This document shows positions 31,097-39,854 of a stretch of DNA of 64,000 nucleotides, one piece after another (position 1 is the first letter of the stretch; each line of letters begins with the position of its first letter). Origin of the DNA: Microbacterium sp. MYb45 (lineage in GTDB: Bacteria > Actinomycetota > Actinomycetes > Actinomycetales > Microbacteriaceae); contig NZ_PCPG01000008.1 in NCBI RefSeq assembly GCF_002979655.1, forward strand, positions 1-64,000. The letters are read 5' to 3'. The notes below the pieces were generated by a model. It ran no database searches and was not told the origin of the DNA. It worked only from the letters and a program-made list of their open reading frames with translations. The position numbers and the translations under genes were made by a program.

Positions 31097-34006
31097 ATGG
31101 GGAACATCCTTGCGCTGAAGCGCGCCCGGAAGGCGGCCATCGGTGCCGTCGTCGGTGTCCTGGTCGTCAGCGGCCTGGTCTCATTCGGCGGCGGAGCGGC
31201 GGTGGCGGCGGAAGTCTCGTCGTCGCCGCCTCTGCTGCAGCGCGACGAGAACGTCGTCACATCGGATCCGATCCCGACGGTCCAGATCGACAACGGGTAC
31301 GTCTGGGCGCAGACGACGATCGGGTCCACGGTCTACGCCGTCGGCAAGTTCGACAACGCCCGCGAACCGAAGGCCGCACCGGGAACGGCGCTCACGGCGC
31401 GGTCGAACGTGCTCGCCTACGACATCCAGACCGGCGCGCTGCTGCCGTTCGCACCGAAGGTCAACGGGGTCATCAAGGCCGTCGCTCCGTCGCCGGACGG
31501 CAGTCGCATCTACATCGGCGGCTCCTTCAACTCCGTCAACGGCAAAGACCGCTGGAACATCGCCGCGCTCGACGCGAAGACCGGCGAGCTCGTTCCCGGC
31601 TTCATCCCGTCGATCGGCGGATCGGGTGTCTACGCGCTGACGACCTCCGGGACGAGCGTGTACGCCGGTGGGCTGTTCACCCAGGCCAACGGCACGGCCA
31701 GGAAGAACCTCACCGCGTTCAACGCGCCCGATGGCAAGCTGCTGCCCTGGGCACCACAGACCGACCTTCAGGTCGACGCGATGGTGATGGACCCGGCCGG
31801 CGCGGACACGATCATCGGCGGACGCTTCTCGCAGATCAGCGGCAACAGCGCACTGCGTGGCATCGGCGCGGTCGACAAGACCACCGGCACGGTGGACACT
31901 GCGTGGCAGGTACCCAACACGGTGAAGAACGGATCCGGCACAGGGCAGTATGCGGGAAAGGGCGGCATCTTCGGTCTCAACGCTGACGCCACGGGCGTCT
32001 ATGGCACGGGGTGGTCGTACGCCACCAACGACGTGGCAAACCTCGAGGGCACCTTCGCCGCCGAAGCCGGCACCGGCAAGATCCGCTGGATCGCCGACTG
32101 CCTCGGCGACCACTACGGCGTCTACTCCACCGGCAAGGTCGTCTACACGACCAGCCACACCCATGCCTGCAGCACCATGGGCCTGCACCCGGAGCAGACC
32201 CCGCGTACGCACCGCTACTCGGAAGCATTCACCGCCGACGCGCGAGGCACGCTAGGACACCAGACGAACGTGCCTCAATACAAGGACTGGGCGGGAACAC
32301 CCGCTCCCTCGGCCTACAACTGGACTCCGGACTGGGCCGTCGGCGTGACCTCGGGCCTGGGTCAGGCCGGACTGTCGATCACCGGCACCGGGAACATGAT
32401 CTCCATCGGCGGCGAATTCCGCTCCGTCAACAACGGCCAGTTCGAAGGACTCGTCCGCTTCTCCACCACACCTCCCGGAGGAGCCAAAGACAAGCCCCGC
32501 CTCTCCGGCGACTCCTGGGTGCCGACAGTCGTTCGCACGGGGCAGAATCAAGTCGGTGTCACCATCCCGGCGAACTGGGACCGCGATGACCTGAAGCTGA
32601 CGTACGAGCTCTACCGGTCCGGAACCGCGACGCCGGTCGCCACCGCCACGTCCGAGGCGACGTGGTGGAAGCGTCCTGTCGTCGGCCTGGTCGACACGTC
32701 GGCGCCGGCGGAAGCGACAGTCCAGTACACGGTCGTTGCGAAGGACGCGAGCGGAAACACGGCCTCGAGCCGGGCCACGACCCCCACCTCGAACCCGACC
32801 GGCCAGCTCTCGATCGTCTCGAAGACCAGCGGCAAGGCGGTCGGCCTCGCCAACAACAGCACCGACCAGACCGTGCAGCAGCCCGTCACGGGCAATGCGC
32901 TGCAGAAGTGGACGGTCATCCCGAAGGCCGACGGGCGAATCCAGCTCAAGAACGCCTCCTCCGGTGCATGCCTGGCCGTCTCCCTCTCGAAGACGAACAA
33001 GGTGATCCAATACGCGTGCGGCAACACCGACAACTTCTCGTGGAACGCGAAGGATGTCGGTGGGGGCTTCAGCCAGCTCATCGCCAGCCACTCGGGCATG
33101 TGCCTCACCCTCACCGACGGCAACCTCGCCGACGGTGCGATCTTCGAGCAGGCCGCCTGCGGGACCACACCGTCGAACAACAACCAGTTCCTGCTCGGAA
33201 CTCCGGGGCAGACGATCGTCTCGAAGACCAGCGGCAAGGCGGTCGGTCTCACCAACAACAGCACCGACCAGTCCGTGCAGCAGCCCGTCACGGGCAACGC
33301 GCTGCAGAAATGGACGGTCATCCGCAAGGCCGACGGGCGAATCCAGCTGAAGAACGCGTCCTCCGGTGGGTGCCTGGCAGTGTCCCTCTCGAAGACGAAC
33401 AAGGTGATCCAGTACACCTGCGGCAACACCGGCAACTTCTTCTGGACCCAGAAGGATGTCGGCGGGGGCTTCAGCCAGCTCATCGCCAACCACTCCGGTC
33501 TGTGCCTCACACTCACCAACGGCAACCTCGCCGACGGTGCGATCTTCGAGCAAGCCGCCTGCGGAACATCGAACAACAACCAGTTCCTGCTCGGCACTCC
33601 GGGGCAGACGATCGTCTCGAAGGCCAGCGGCAAAGCGGTCGGTCTCACCAACAACAGCACCGACCAGTCCGTGCAGCAGCCCATCACGGGCAATGCGCTG
33701 CAGAAATGGACGGTCATCCCGAAGGCCGACGGGCGGGTCCAGCTGAAGAACGCCTCCTCCGGTGGGTGCCTGGCCGTCTCCCTCTCGAAGACGAACAAGG
33801 TCATCCAGTACACCTGCGGTGACACCGGCAACTTCCTCTGGACCGTGAAGGACACCGCCGGCGGCTTTGCCCAGCTCATCGCCAGCCACTCGGGCATGTG
33901 TCTCACACTCACCAACGGCAACCTCGCCGACGGTGCGATCTTCGAGCAGGCCGCCTGCGGGACCACACCGTCGAACAACAACCAGTTCGCCCTCCGCGCC
34001 GGATAG
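31097..34006 (+). CDS. secreted beta-propeller protein with Fn3-like domain and three ricin-type beta-trefoils, paralog 3
   Basis: A 969-aa exported protein. Residues 1-470 match paralogs 1 and 2 (signal peptide plus propeller), and residues about 480-565 are a diverged Fn3-like domain. Residues 573-969 are three near-identical units of 132-134 residues, each a full ricin-B-type trefoil with three sub-repeats (QKWTV, FSWNA/FFWTQ and NQFLL ends, with GGCLAVSLSKTNK and SGMCLTL). Trefoils of this type bind carbohydrate. Sugar or cell-wall binding added to the shared propeller is the likely function. The start is the ATG at 31097 preceded by the conserved leader. Confidence 0.85.
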   Translation: MGNILALKRARKAAIGAVVGVLVVSGLVSFGGGAAVAAEVSSSPPLLQRDENVVTSDPIPTVQIDNGYVWAQTTIGSTVYAVGKFDNAREPKAAPGTALTARSNVLAYDIQTGALLPFAPKVNGVIKAVAPSPDGSRIYIGGSFNSVNGKDRWNIAALDAKTGELVPGFIPSIGGSGVYALTTSGTSVYAGGLFTQANGTARKNLTAFNAPDGKLLPWAPQTDLQVDAMVMDPAGADTIIGGRFSQISGNSALRGIGAVDKTTGTVDTAWQVPNTVKNGSGTGQYAGKGGIFGLNADATGVYGTGWSYATNDVANLEGTFAAEAGTGKIRWIADCLGDHYGVYSTGKVVYTTSHTHACSTMGLHPEQTPRTHRYSEAFTADARGTLGHQTNVPQYKDWAGTPAPSAYNWTPDWAVGVTSGLGQAGLSITGTGNMISIGGEFRSVNNGQFEGLVRFSTTPPGGAKDKPRLSGDSWVPTVVRTGQNQVGVTIPANWDRDDLKLTYELYRSGTATPVATATSEATWWKRPVVGLVDTSAPAEATVQYTVVAKDASGNTASSRATTPTSNPTGQLSIVSKTSGKAVGLANNSTDQTVQQPVTGNALQKWTVIPKADGRIQLKNASSGACLAVSLSKTNKVIQYACGNTDNFSWNAKDVGGGFSQLIASHSGMCLTLTDGNLADGAIFEQAACGTTPSNNNQFLLGTPGQTIVSKTSGKAVGLTNNSTDQSVQQPVTGNALQKWTVIRKADGRIQLKNASSGGCLAVSLSKTNKVIQYTCGNTGNFFWTQKDVGGGFSQLIANHSGLCLTLTNGNLADGAIFEQAACGTSNNNQFLLGTPGQTIVSKASGKAVGLTNNSTDQSVQQPITGNALQKWTVIPKADGRVQLKNASSGGCLAVSLSKTNKVIQYTCGDTGNFLWTVKDTAGGFAQLIASHSGMCLTLTNGNLADGAIFEQAACGTTPSNNNQFALRAG
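32813..33214 (+). repeat. ricin-type trefoil repeat unit 1 (402 bp)
   Basis: First of three tandem in-frame units coding for a complete beta-trefoil. It begins ATCGTCTCGAAGACCAGC. It is the longest unit, with two extra codons relative to the next. Confidence 0.85.
33215..33610 (+). repeat. ricin-type trefoil repeat unit 2 (396 bp)
   Basis: Second in-frame unit, nearly identical in DNA to units 1 and 3. It lacks the Thr-Pro pair seen near the end of units 1 and 3 (CGTSNNN instead of CGTTPSNNN). Confidence 0.85.
33611..34003 (+). repeat. ricin-type trefoil repeat unit 3
   Basis: Third in-frame unit, starting with the same ATCGTCTCGAAG and ending at the C-terminus (NNNQFALRAG). The centre differs slightly (VKDTAGGFAQ). 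Confidence 0.85.
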
Positions 34007-34019
34007 CCGAACGCGACTG

Positions 34020-34051
34020 CGTCCGCCTCGGGGACTCCCTCGAGGCCGACG
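34020..34051 (+). terminator. terminator of propeller paralog 3
   Basis: CGTC-c-GCCTCG pairs with CGAGGC-c-GACG around a 10-nt loop, 14 bp after the stop. It marks the end of the propeller cassette before the TPR-like gene. Confidence 0.6.
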
Positions 34052-34155
34052 CTGCTGTGCTGGGAGGTTACGCGGATAGGATGTTCACCGCTTCCCGTGC
34101 CGATTCGAGGACCCTCGTCTGCCGCCGCATGGGGCGAGCGGCGAGGAGGTGGAGC

Positions 34156-34944
34156 GTGACGCACGCTTCGACACGCCCCGTCGCCGATGCGCACCGCGCA
34201 TCCCTCCCGAACGAGGCAGCGGCCGCGCTGCTCCGCTCGAACCGTCGCCGCCGCAGCATCCGCCGGTGGGTCGCGATCGCGACCATCCCGCTCACCCTCG
34301 CGGCCCTGCTGTTCGTGGGCAAGCTGCTGAGCATGTACGCGTTCGCGCATCAGGCGATCACCGCCTACGTCGTCGACGACTTCGCGGGATCCGAAGCCTC
34401 GGCGCGTGGACAGGACTTCCTCAACTGGTTCGAACCGTACAAGGCGCCGTTCAACATCGGCACCGCCCTCGGCGCGGCCGAGCAGCTGCCCGAGGCCAGG
34501 GCGGAGCTCGAAGAGGCACTCGGCCTCGCCACCGGACTGGAGGTGTGCGGGGTGCGGATCAACCTCGCGCTCGTCGTCGAGCGGATGGGCGACGCCGCGC
34601 GGGCCGACGGCGACGGCGCCGCCGCAGCCGAGTTCTACGGCGAGGCGCTCACCATCACGGTCGAGACGCCGGAGGAGTGCCACAGCGAAGAGGCGCAGCA
34701 GCAGTCCTCCGACCCGCAGCGCGACATGTCCGACACCCTCGACGGCACCGAGGATCGGCTCAAGCAGAAGCAGCAGGAGCAACAGCAGGAGCCGCAGGAA
34801 CCCGAGCAGCAGCCCGGTGAAGAAGAGCAGCCCTCCGAGGGCAAACTCGACGAGCTCGAGGGCAAGCTCGAGCAGGGCACGCAGGAGCGGGATCAGCAGC
34901 AGGGCGACGAGCCCGGCGGCACGGGAACGGACAAGCCGTGGTGA
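34156..34944 (+). CDS. membrane-anchored TPR-like protein, probable displaced end of the MoxR/VWA operon
   Basis: A 262-aa protein. One membrane helix lies at about residues 37-60 (WVAIATIPLTLAALLFVGKL). Two TPR-like helical pairs follow (EQLPEARAELEEALGLATGL; DAARADGDGAAAAEFYGEAL), then a Gln/Glu-rich, probably coiled C-terminal tail. Bat-type operons usually end with a TPR protein after the VWA genes, so this is likely the operon's last part, now separated by 7.3 kb. GTG start with a strong GAGGAGG site. The next gene overlaps its stop. Confidence 0.78.
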   Translation: MTHASTRPVADAHRASLPNEAAAALLRSNRRRRSIRRWVAIATIPLTLAALLFVGKLLSMYAFAHQAITAYVVDDFAGSEASARGQDFLNWFEPYKAPFNIGTALGAAEQLPEARAELEEALGLATGLEVCGVRINLALVVERMGDAARADGDGAAAAEFYGEALTITVETPEECHSEEAQQQSSDPQRDMSDTLDGTEDRLKQKQQEQQQEPQEPEQQPGEEEQPSEGKLDELEGKLEQGTQERDQQQGDEPGGTGTDKPW

Positions 34945-36044
34945 GCGATCACGAGCAGCAACGAGCGCGCTACCTCGCCGGCGCCGAAGGGGCTCCTCCC
35001 GTCCCTCCGCCCGGCGGTTATCACGGTGCGCGACGCCAGGCTTCGGCCCCCGCCCGTGAATCCGCCGTCGCCCCGACCCCGATCTCCCCGGACCCGAAGC
35101 AGCCGGCGAACGCCCTCGGGTGGATCGCCCTCACCGTCGCCGTCCTGTTCGCGCTGACCCTGCTCGGCACGCTGGTCGCCGGCGGCACCGACGTGCTCTA
35201 CGGCGTCACGATGCTCACGGCGCAACTCGTGGTCGTCGGCACGGTCGTCGCCGCCCTGTTCTCACCGCGGGCACGGAAGCTGGGGGCGATCGCGCTGATC
35301 GTGACCGTCCTGTTCAACGTCGCGACCGTCGGCGGCATGAGCGCGCTGCAGACCTCGGCCGCCGGCAGCTACCAGGGCGCCAAGTCCGCGGATCAGAAGC
35401 ACGCCGAGGCGTACCCCGGCATCAAGGGCACCGATCCGCAGGAGACGCTCGGGCAGCAGTCCCTGGAGGAGGTGCGCGCGCAGTCCGAAGAGCTCTTCGC
35501 CGACATCCGGACTCGGCTCACCCGGGAATTCGGATACACCTGGGTCCCCGTCGGCGACGAGGACCTGCGCCCCGAACGCAACGGCTACGGCGGCGAATCG
35601 ATGCTCGTCGAGTACACCTCCGCGGCGTGGGCGACCGAGCAGCCCGTGCAGGGCTACGCGCGCAAGCAAGCGGTGATGGCCGCGATCAACGACGAGGTCG
35701 TGCAGCACGGCCTGTGGGAGCTCTACTCCTTCAACGACCCGACCGGGTCGGGCATCGACCCGTCGATGATCGCGAAGCTCTACGGCAGCGATGATCCCCG
35801 CACGCAGCACACGTGGGAGTACTACACCGAGAACTACCCCGATCCGATGCGCTTCTACGCCAACATCTACGACCTGTCGAACGACCGGGACGGCGGCTTC
35901 CTCGCCGCGCGCGAAGCCCAGACGGCCCGCACCGGGGAACCGCTCGAAGGTCTGCAGCTCGTCGTGATCGCCAGCGGTGTGCTCGGCGAGGCCGACCGCG
36001 ACGAGTTCGAGACGAAGCTGCAGGAGTATCCCGGCTTCGAGTGA
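34941..36044 (+). CDS. polytopic membrane protein with a large unknown extracytoplasmic domain
   Basis: A 367-aa protein starting at GTG inside the stop of the TPR-like gene. A Pro-rich cytoplasmic N-terminus of about 50 residues precedes three membrane helices (GWIALTVAVLFALTLLGTLV; TMLTAQLVVVGTVVAALF; LGAIALIVTVLFNVATV). A domain of about 240 residues follows, rich in acidic and aromatic residues (FGYTWVPVGDEDLRPERNGYGG; HTWEYYTENYPDPMRFYANI). I do not recognise this domain. Coupling to the TPR-like gene suggests a role in the same envelope complex. Confidence 0.75.
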   Translation: MSDHEQQRARYLAGAEGAPPVPPPGGYHGARRQASAPARESAVAPTPISPDPKQPANALGWIALTVAVLFALTLLGTLVAGGTDVLYGVTMLTAQLVVVGTVVAALFSPRARKLGAIALIVTVLFNVATVGGMSALQTSAAGSYQGAKSADQKHAEAYPGIKGTDPQETLGQQSLEEVRAQSEELFADIRTRLTREFGYTWVPVGDEDLRPERNGYGGESMLVEYTSAAWATEQPVQGYARKQAVMAAINDEVVQHGLWELYSFNDPTGSGIDPSMIAKLYGSDDPRTQHTWEYYTENYPDPMRFYANIYDLSNDRDGGFLAAREAQTARTGEPLEGLQLVVIASGVLGEADRDEFETKLQEYPGFE

Positions 36045-36146
36045 CCGTGCGCGCCACACTCCGACGCCCCACCCGTGCAGGATGAGCCGCGCACCGCGCC
36101 CGTCGCACCGCGTGCCACACTCAGGCATCCCCTCGAAGGAGGCCCC

Positions 36147-37607
36147 ATGGACGCGCTCCTCTCCGCGAACCTGATCTGGACGATCCTGGCCCTCGCGGCC
36201 CTCGCCATCAATGTGATCGCACTGATCTACATCCCCCGCGACCGCAAGCCCACGGCCGCGATGGCCTGGCTGCTGCTCGTGTTCCTCGTGCCTTTCGTCG
36301 GTATGGGCCTCTACCTGCTGATCGGCAACTTCCGGCTGCCGAAGAAGCGCCGCGACGAGCAGCAGCGCATCACGGCGATGATCGCCGCCGCGGCCGTGGA
36401 GGATCCGGACCCGCAGGCTCCACGGTGGCTCCAGCGCGTTGCTCAGCAGAATCACGCGCTCACCGGGCTGCCGGTGGTCGGCGATTCGTCGGCCGAGCTG
36501 ATCGACGACTACCAGGGGTCGATCGATGCCATGGCCGCCGCGATCGACACGGCCGAGCGGTACGTGCACGTCGAGTTCTACATCGCCGCGTCGGACGCCA
36601 CGACCCGCGGATTCTTCACGGCGATGGAGAAGGCCGTCGCCCGCGGCGTCTCCGTGCGTCTGCTGGCCGACTACATCGCCTCGCGCAAGATCCCGAAGTC
36701 CGAGGAGACGTTCGCCGAGCTCGACCGGATCGGCGTGTCCTGGTCGTGGATGCTGCCAGTGCGGCCGTTCAAGGGTCAGTACCAGCGACCCGACCTGCGC
36801 AACCACCGCAAACTCGTCGTCGTGGACGGGAGGGTCGGGTTCGTCGGCTCGCAGAACCTCATCTCGCGCGACTACAACGCGGAGAAGAACATCAAGCGCG
36901 GACTGATGTGGCAGGAGCTGATCGCGCGGGTCGAGGGTCCGGTCGTCGCCCAGGTAGACGCCGTCTTCCTCTCCGACTGGCTGATCGAGACCGGCGAGGA
37001 TCTGTCCATCGTCGAGCGGGTTCCGGCTTCCGCCGTGCCGCGACCCGCGGGCGGCGACCTGCACTGCCAGATGGTGCCGAGCGGTCCGGCGTACGGCACC
37101 GAGAACAATCTGCGGATGTTCCTCTCCCTCATCCACGGCGCCACCGAGCGGGTCATCCTCACCAGCCCGTACTTCGTGCCCGACGAGGCCATGATCTACG
37201 CGATCACCACGGCCTGCCAGCGCGGACTCGATGTGCAGCTGTTCGTCTCCGAGCTCGGCGACCAGGGGATGGTCTATCACGCGCAGCGCTCCTACTACGA
37301 GACACTGCTGCGCGCGGGCGTGCGGATCTTCCTCTACCCGCCGCCGTACATCCTGCACGCGAAGCACTTCTCCATCGACGACGACATCGCCGTGATCGGC
37401 TCGAGCAACATGGACATCCGCTCGTTCAGCCTGAACTCGGAGATGTCACTGCTCGTGCGCGGAGAGTCCTTCGTGGCGCAGATGCGCGAGGTCGAGCAGA
37501 AGTACCGCACCGCGGGGCGGGAGCTGACGCTGGAGGAGTGGCTGCGCGAGCCCGCGAAGTCGACGTTCCTCGACGGGGTGTTCCGGCTGACGTCGGCGCT
37601 GAACTGA
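36147..37607 (+). CDS. cls: cardiolipin synthase (phospholipase D type)
   Basis: A 486-aa enzyme with two N-terminal membrane helices (a PLDc_N-type module) and two HKD motifs: His220 in NHRKLVVVDGRVGFVGSQN and His404 in HAKHFSIDDDIAVIGSSNMD. Length and layout match bacterial ClsA, which condenses two phosphatidylglycerols to cardiolipin. Many actinobacteria use a CDP-alcohol-type enzyme, so this PLD type may coexist with one elsewhere. The start at 36147 has a GAAGGAGG site. Confidence 0.92.
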   Translation: MDALLSANLIWTILALAALAINVIALIYIPRDRKPTAAMAWLLLVFLVPFVGMGLYLLIGNFRLPKKRRDEQQRITAMIAAAAVEDPDPQAPRWLQRVAQQNHALTGLPVVGDSSAELIDDYQGSIDAMAAAIDTAERYVHVEFYIAASDATTRGFFTAMEKAVARGVSVRLLADYIASRKIPKSEETFAELDRIGVSWSWMLPVRPFKGQYQRPDLRNHRKLVVVDGRVGFVGSQNLISRDYNAEKNIKRGLMWQELIARVEGPVVAQVDAVFLSDWLIETGEDLSIVERVPASAVPRPAGGDLHCQMVPSGPAYGTENNLRMFLSLIHGATERVILTSPYFVPDEAMIYAITTACQRGLDVQLFVSELGDQGMVYHAQRSYYETLLRAGVRIFLYPPPYILHAKHFSIDDDIAVIGSSNMDIRSFSLNSEMSLLVRGESFVAQMREVEQKYRTAGRELTLEEWLREPAKSTFLDGVFRLTSALN

Positions 37608-37616
37608 GTCGCCCGC

Positions 37617-38624
37617 TCAGGACCCGAGCGTCAGCAGCATCCGGGCGAGCACGTACCGGGCATGCCCTCGGGAGGTGCGCGGGTCGTAGCCCACGGTCTC
37701 GACGAGAACCGCCATCCGCTCCTGCACGCTGGAATGGTGACGACCCAGGCGCAGGGCTGCGGCGCGCACGCTCTGCTCCTCGGCGACGGCGTCGAGCAGC
37801 TCGCGACTGCGGTCGTCGAGGGCGGCGAGCGCGGCGGCATCCGGATGGAGAGGCCCCTGCTCCGCGGCCTCCGCGACGAGCAGCAGGGCTCCGAGGTCGG
37901 CGACATCGACGATCGGCTCGGCGGGACTGGTCAGCCGTACCGCCACCAGCGCGGAAGCCCACGAGCGCGGAAGCTGCTCCCCGGGTCCCGCGGTGCCGAG
38001 ACCGAGGCGCAGCCCTTCGCTGTCGGGCCAGGCGCTCACGGCATCCGTCTCGGCATCCAGGATCGTCGCGCGGGTCAGGCCGTGACGGGTGGCGACCACG
38101 GCTGACGGATGCTGCGGCAGGGGCGCGGGATCGGGCGGTGAGGCGACCAGGCGCAGCGTGCGCGCGCCGAGCCGGAGCCGAGGCAGCGCGGCAGCCCGCT
38201 CGTCGGCTCCCGCGTACGAGCTGATCGCGAGTTCGACAGCGCTCTCCGGTCCCACCGAGCGGCGCGCTCGGATGATGCCGAGGGCGAGACTCAGCCGCTC
38301 CAAGATCATCGTGTCGTTGGTGTGGGCGGGCCCCTCCCGCTCGATCCACGCGACCGCTCCCGGCCCGCTCTCCCGTACCGGCCAGGCATGCGACGGTTCG
38401 ATCGGGTCGATGCGCACGCCGTCGGCCCGCACTCGCACGATCTGCCGTCCGTCGCGCTGGCCGACCGTCGCGCCGCTGAGCACCGCGGCTCCGCGCAGCA
38501 TGCTCTCCACGCCGACGGATCGGGCGACGAGGGCGTCGAAGTAGGTGACGACCTTGAGCGTCTCACTGGCATCCGGGTCGAGGGCGGTGAGCCGCCCCAG
38601 CAGATCTTGCATGTCGGGCTCCAT
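37617..38624 (-). CDS. PucR-like helix-turn-helix regulator
   Basis: A 335-aa protein. The last 70 residues form a PucR-type helix-turn-helix (LDAVAEEQSVRAAALRLGRH, then HSSVQERMAVLVETVGYDP). The N-terminal 250 residues look like a GAF-like or ligand-sensing region but are poorly conserved. PucR/CdaR-class regulators usually activate catabolic genes. Its target is unknown; the esterase gene upstream on the same strand is one candidate. The start used is the ATG at 38624; a GTG at 38642 is also possible. Confidence 0.7.
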   Translation of the reverse strand: MEPDMQDLLGRLTALDPDASETLKVVTYFDALVARSVGVESMLRGAAVLSGATVGQRDGRQIVRVRADGVRIDPIEPSHAWPVRESGPGAVAWIEREGPAHTNDTMILERLSLALGIIRARRSVGPESAVELAISSYAGADERAAALPRLRLGARTLRLVASPPDPAPLPQHPSAVVATRHGLTRATILDAETDAVSAWPDSEGLRLGLGTAGPGEQLPRSWASALVAVRLTSPAEPIVDVADLGALLLVAEAAEQGPLHPDAAALAALDDRSRELLDAVAEEQSVRAAALRLGRHHSSVQERMAVLVETVGYDPRTSRGHARYVLARMLLTLGS

Positions 38625-38638
38625 CGCGCACGGGGATT

Positions 38639-38673
38639 CCACCCTACGGGGTCGGTTCGGCCCCGCAGGGTGG
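38639..38673 (-). terminator. terminator after the esterase gene
   Basis: A 13-bp stem with one mismatch, CCACCCTACGGGG with CCCCGCAGGGTGG, and a 9-nt loop, immediately after the esterase stop. It separates that gene from the PucR-like regulator gene. Confidence 0.75.
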
Positions 38674-38681
38674 GATCGGAC

Positions 38682-39653
38682 TCAGGAGAGCAAGCGGTTC
38701 ACCCAGTTGTCCCGCGCGGCCAGCATGGCCTGCGCGACGGCGGTGTGGGGGGCGAACATGTCGAAGCCGTGGAAGCCGCCGGCCCACACGTGCAGCTCGG
38801 CCTGGACTCCGGCCTCCCAGAGCTTCGTGGCGTAGGCGACATCCTCGTCGCGGAACACCTCGGCACTGCCGCAGTCGATGAACGCGGGCGGCAGTCCGCT
38901 CAGGTCGGTGGCCCTGGCCGGGGCGGCATAGATCGAGACGTCGTCGGTGCCCTTGCGGTCGCCCAGGAGCGCCGTCCAGCCAGTGATGTTCGATCCGCGG
39001 TCCCAGACGCCGATGCCGTCGATCTGACGGGTCGAGACCGACTCGTCGCGGTCATCGAGCATCGGGTAGATGAGCAGCTGCCCGATCAGCTCAGGGCCTC
39101 GCCGGTCACGGGCCAGCAGAGCGGTGCCGGCAGCCAGACCGCCGCCCGCGCTCCCGCCGCCGATCATCAGCCGCGACAGGTCGATGCCGAGCTCGCCCGC
39201 GTTCTCGGCCGCCCACAGCAGCGCGGCGTAGCAGTCCTCCACCGGGTACGGATCGGGGAACTCGGGGGCGAGCCGGTACTCGACCGTGACGATCACGCCG
39301 TTGAAGCGCTCGGCCCAGTCGAGGAAGCCGACGACACCGAGCCAGCGGTTGCCGATGATCATCCCGCCGCCATGGGTGTGGAAGAAGCCGGGACCGGTGC
39401 CGGTGCGGCCTTCCTTCTCGATCACGGAGACCACGATCTCGTCACCCCCGTGGCCGGGGATCGACACGTCGCGAAAGGTGAACCCGCGCTCGGCGAGCGC
39501 AGCGAAGATCTCCTCCTCGCCGCCGACCGGCGACTGGCGCAGGAACGGGATCATCTCCGGCGTGAGCGTGGACGGCAGTTGGTCGCCCACGAGGGCGAGA
39601 GCGGCTTCGAGTTCGGGATCGAAGGGCGGGCGCGCCAGGGTCGTGTCAGTCAT
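38682..39653 (-). CDS. alpha/beta hydrolase, hormone-sensitive lipase family esterase
   Basis: A 323-aa esterase. The oxyanion-hole motif HGGG is at residues 94-97 (FHTHGGGMIIG), the nucleophile is Ser168 in GGGSAGGGL, a probable catalytic Asp lies in FIDCGSAEVFRDED, and His is in WAGGFHGFDMF. HSL-type esterases hydrolyse short-chain acyl or aryl esters. No signal peptide. The start has an AAGGAG site seven bases upstream. It ends at a strong terminator. Confidence 0.9.
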   Translation of the reverse strand: MTDTTLARPPFDPELEAALALVGDQLPSTLTPEMIPFLRQSPVGGEEEIFAALAERGFTFRDVSIPGHGGDEIVVSVIEKEGRTGTGPGFFHTHGGGMIIGNRWLGVVGFLDWAERFNGVIVTVEYRLAPEFPDPYPVEDCYAALLWAAENAGELGIDLSRLMIGGGSAGGGLAAGTALLARDRRGPELIGQLLIYPMLDDRDESVSTRQIDGIGVWDRGSNITGWTALLGDRKGTDDVSIYAAPARATDLSGLPPAFIDCGSAEVFRDEDVAYATKLWEAGVQAELHVWAGGFHGFDMFAPHTAVAQAMLAARDNWVNRLLS

Positions 39654-39854
39654 CAGAACTCCTTTGTCCTCGGCCGCCATCGCGGCGGCTACCCGCCAGC
39701 CTCGTGCACGCCGCCACCGAGGATAACCCGCCAGCCGGGGCGGATCCGACGCCTCCCGTCCGCCGGGTGGCGGGGTCGCGGTTCCGCCGGTGGCGGACTC
39801 CCTTGAAGGGGCGTGTCGCCCCGGATAGCCTGGCGCCAGAGGGAAGGAATGCGC

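Noticed and set aside
32252..34782. Long minus-strand open frames across the propeller/trefoil gene
   Set aside because: They mirror the repeated coding sequence of the plus-strand gene and lack a start signal or a recognisable domain.
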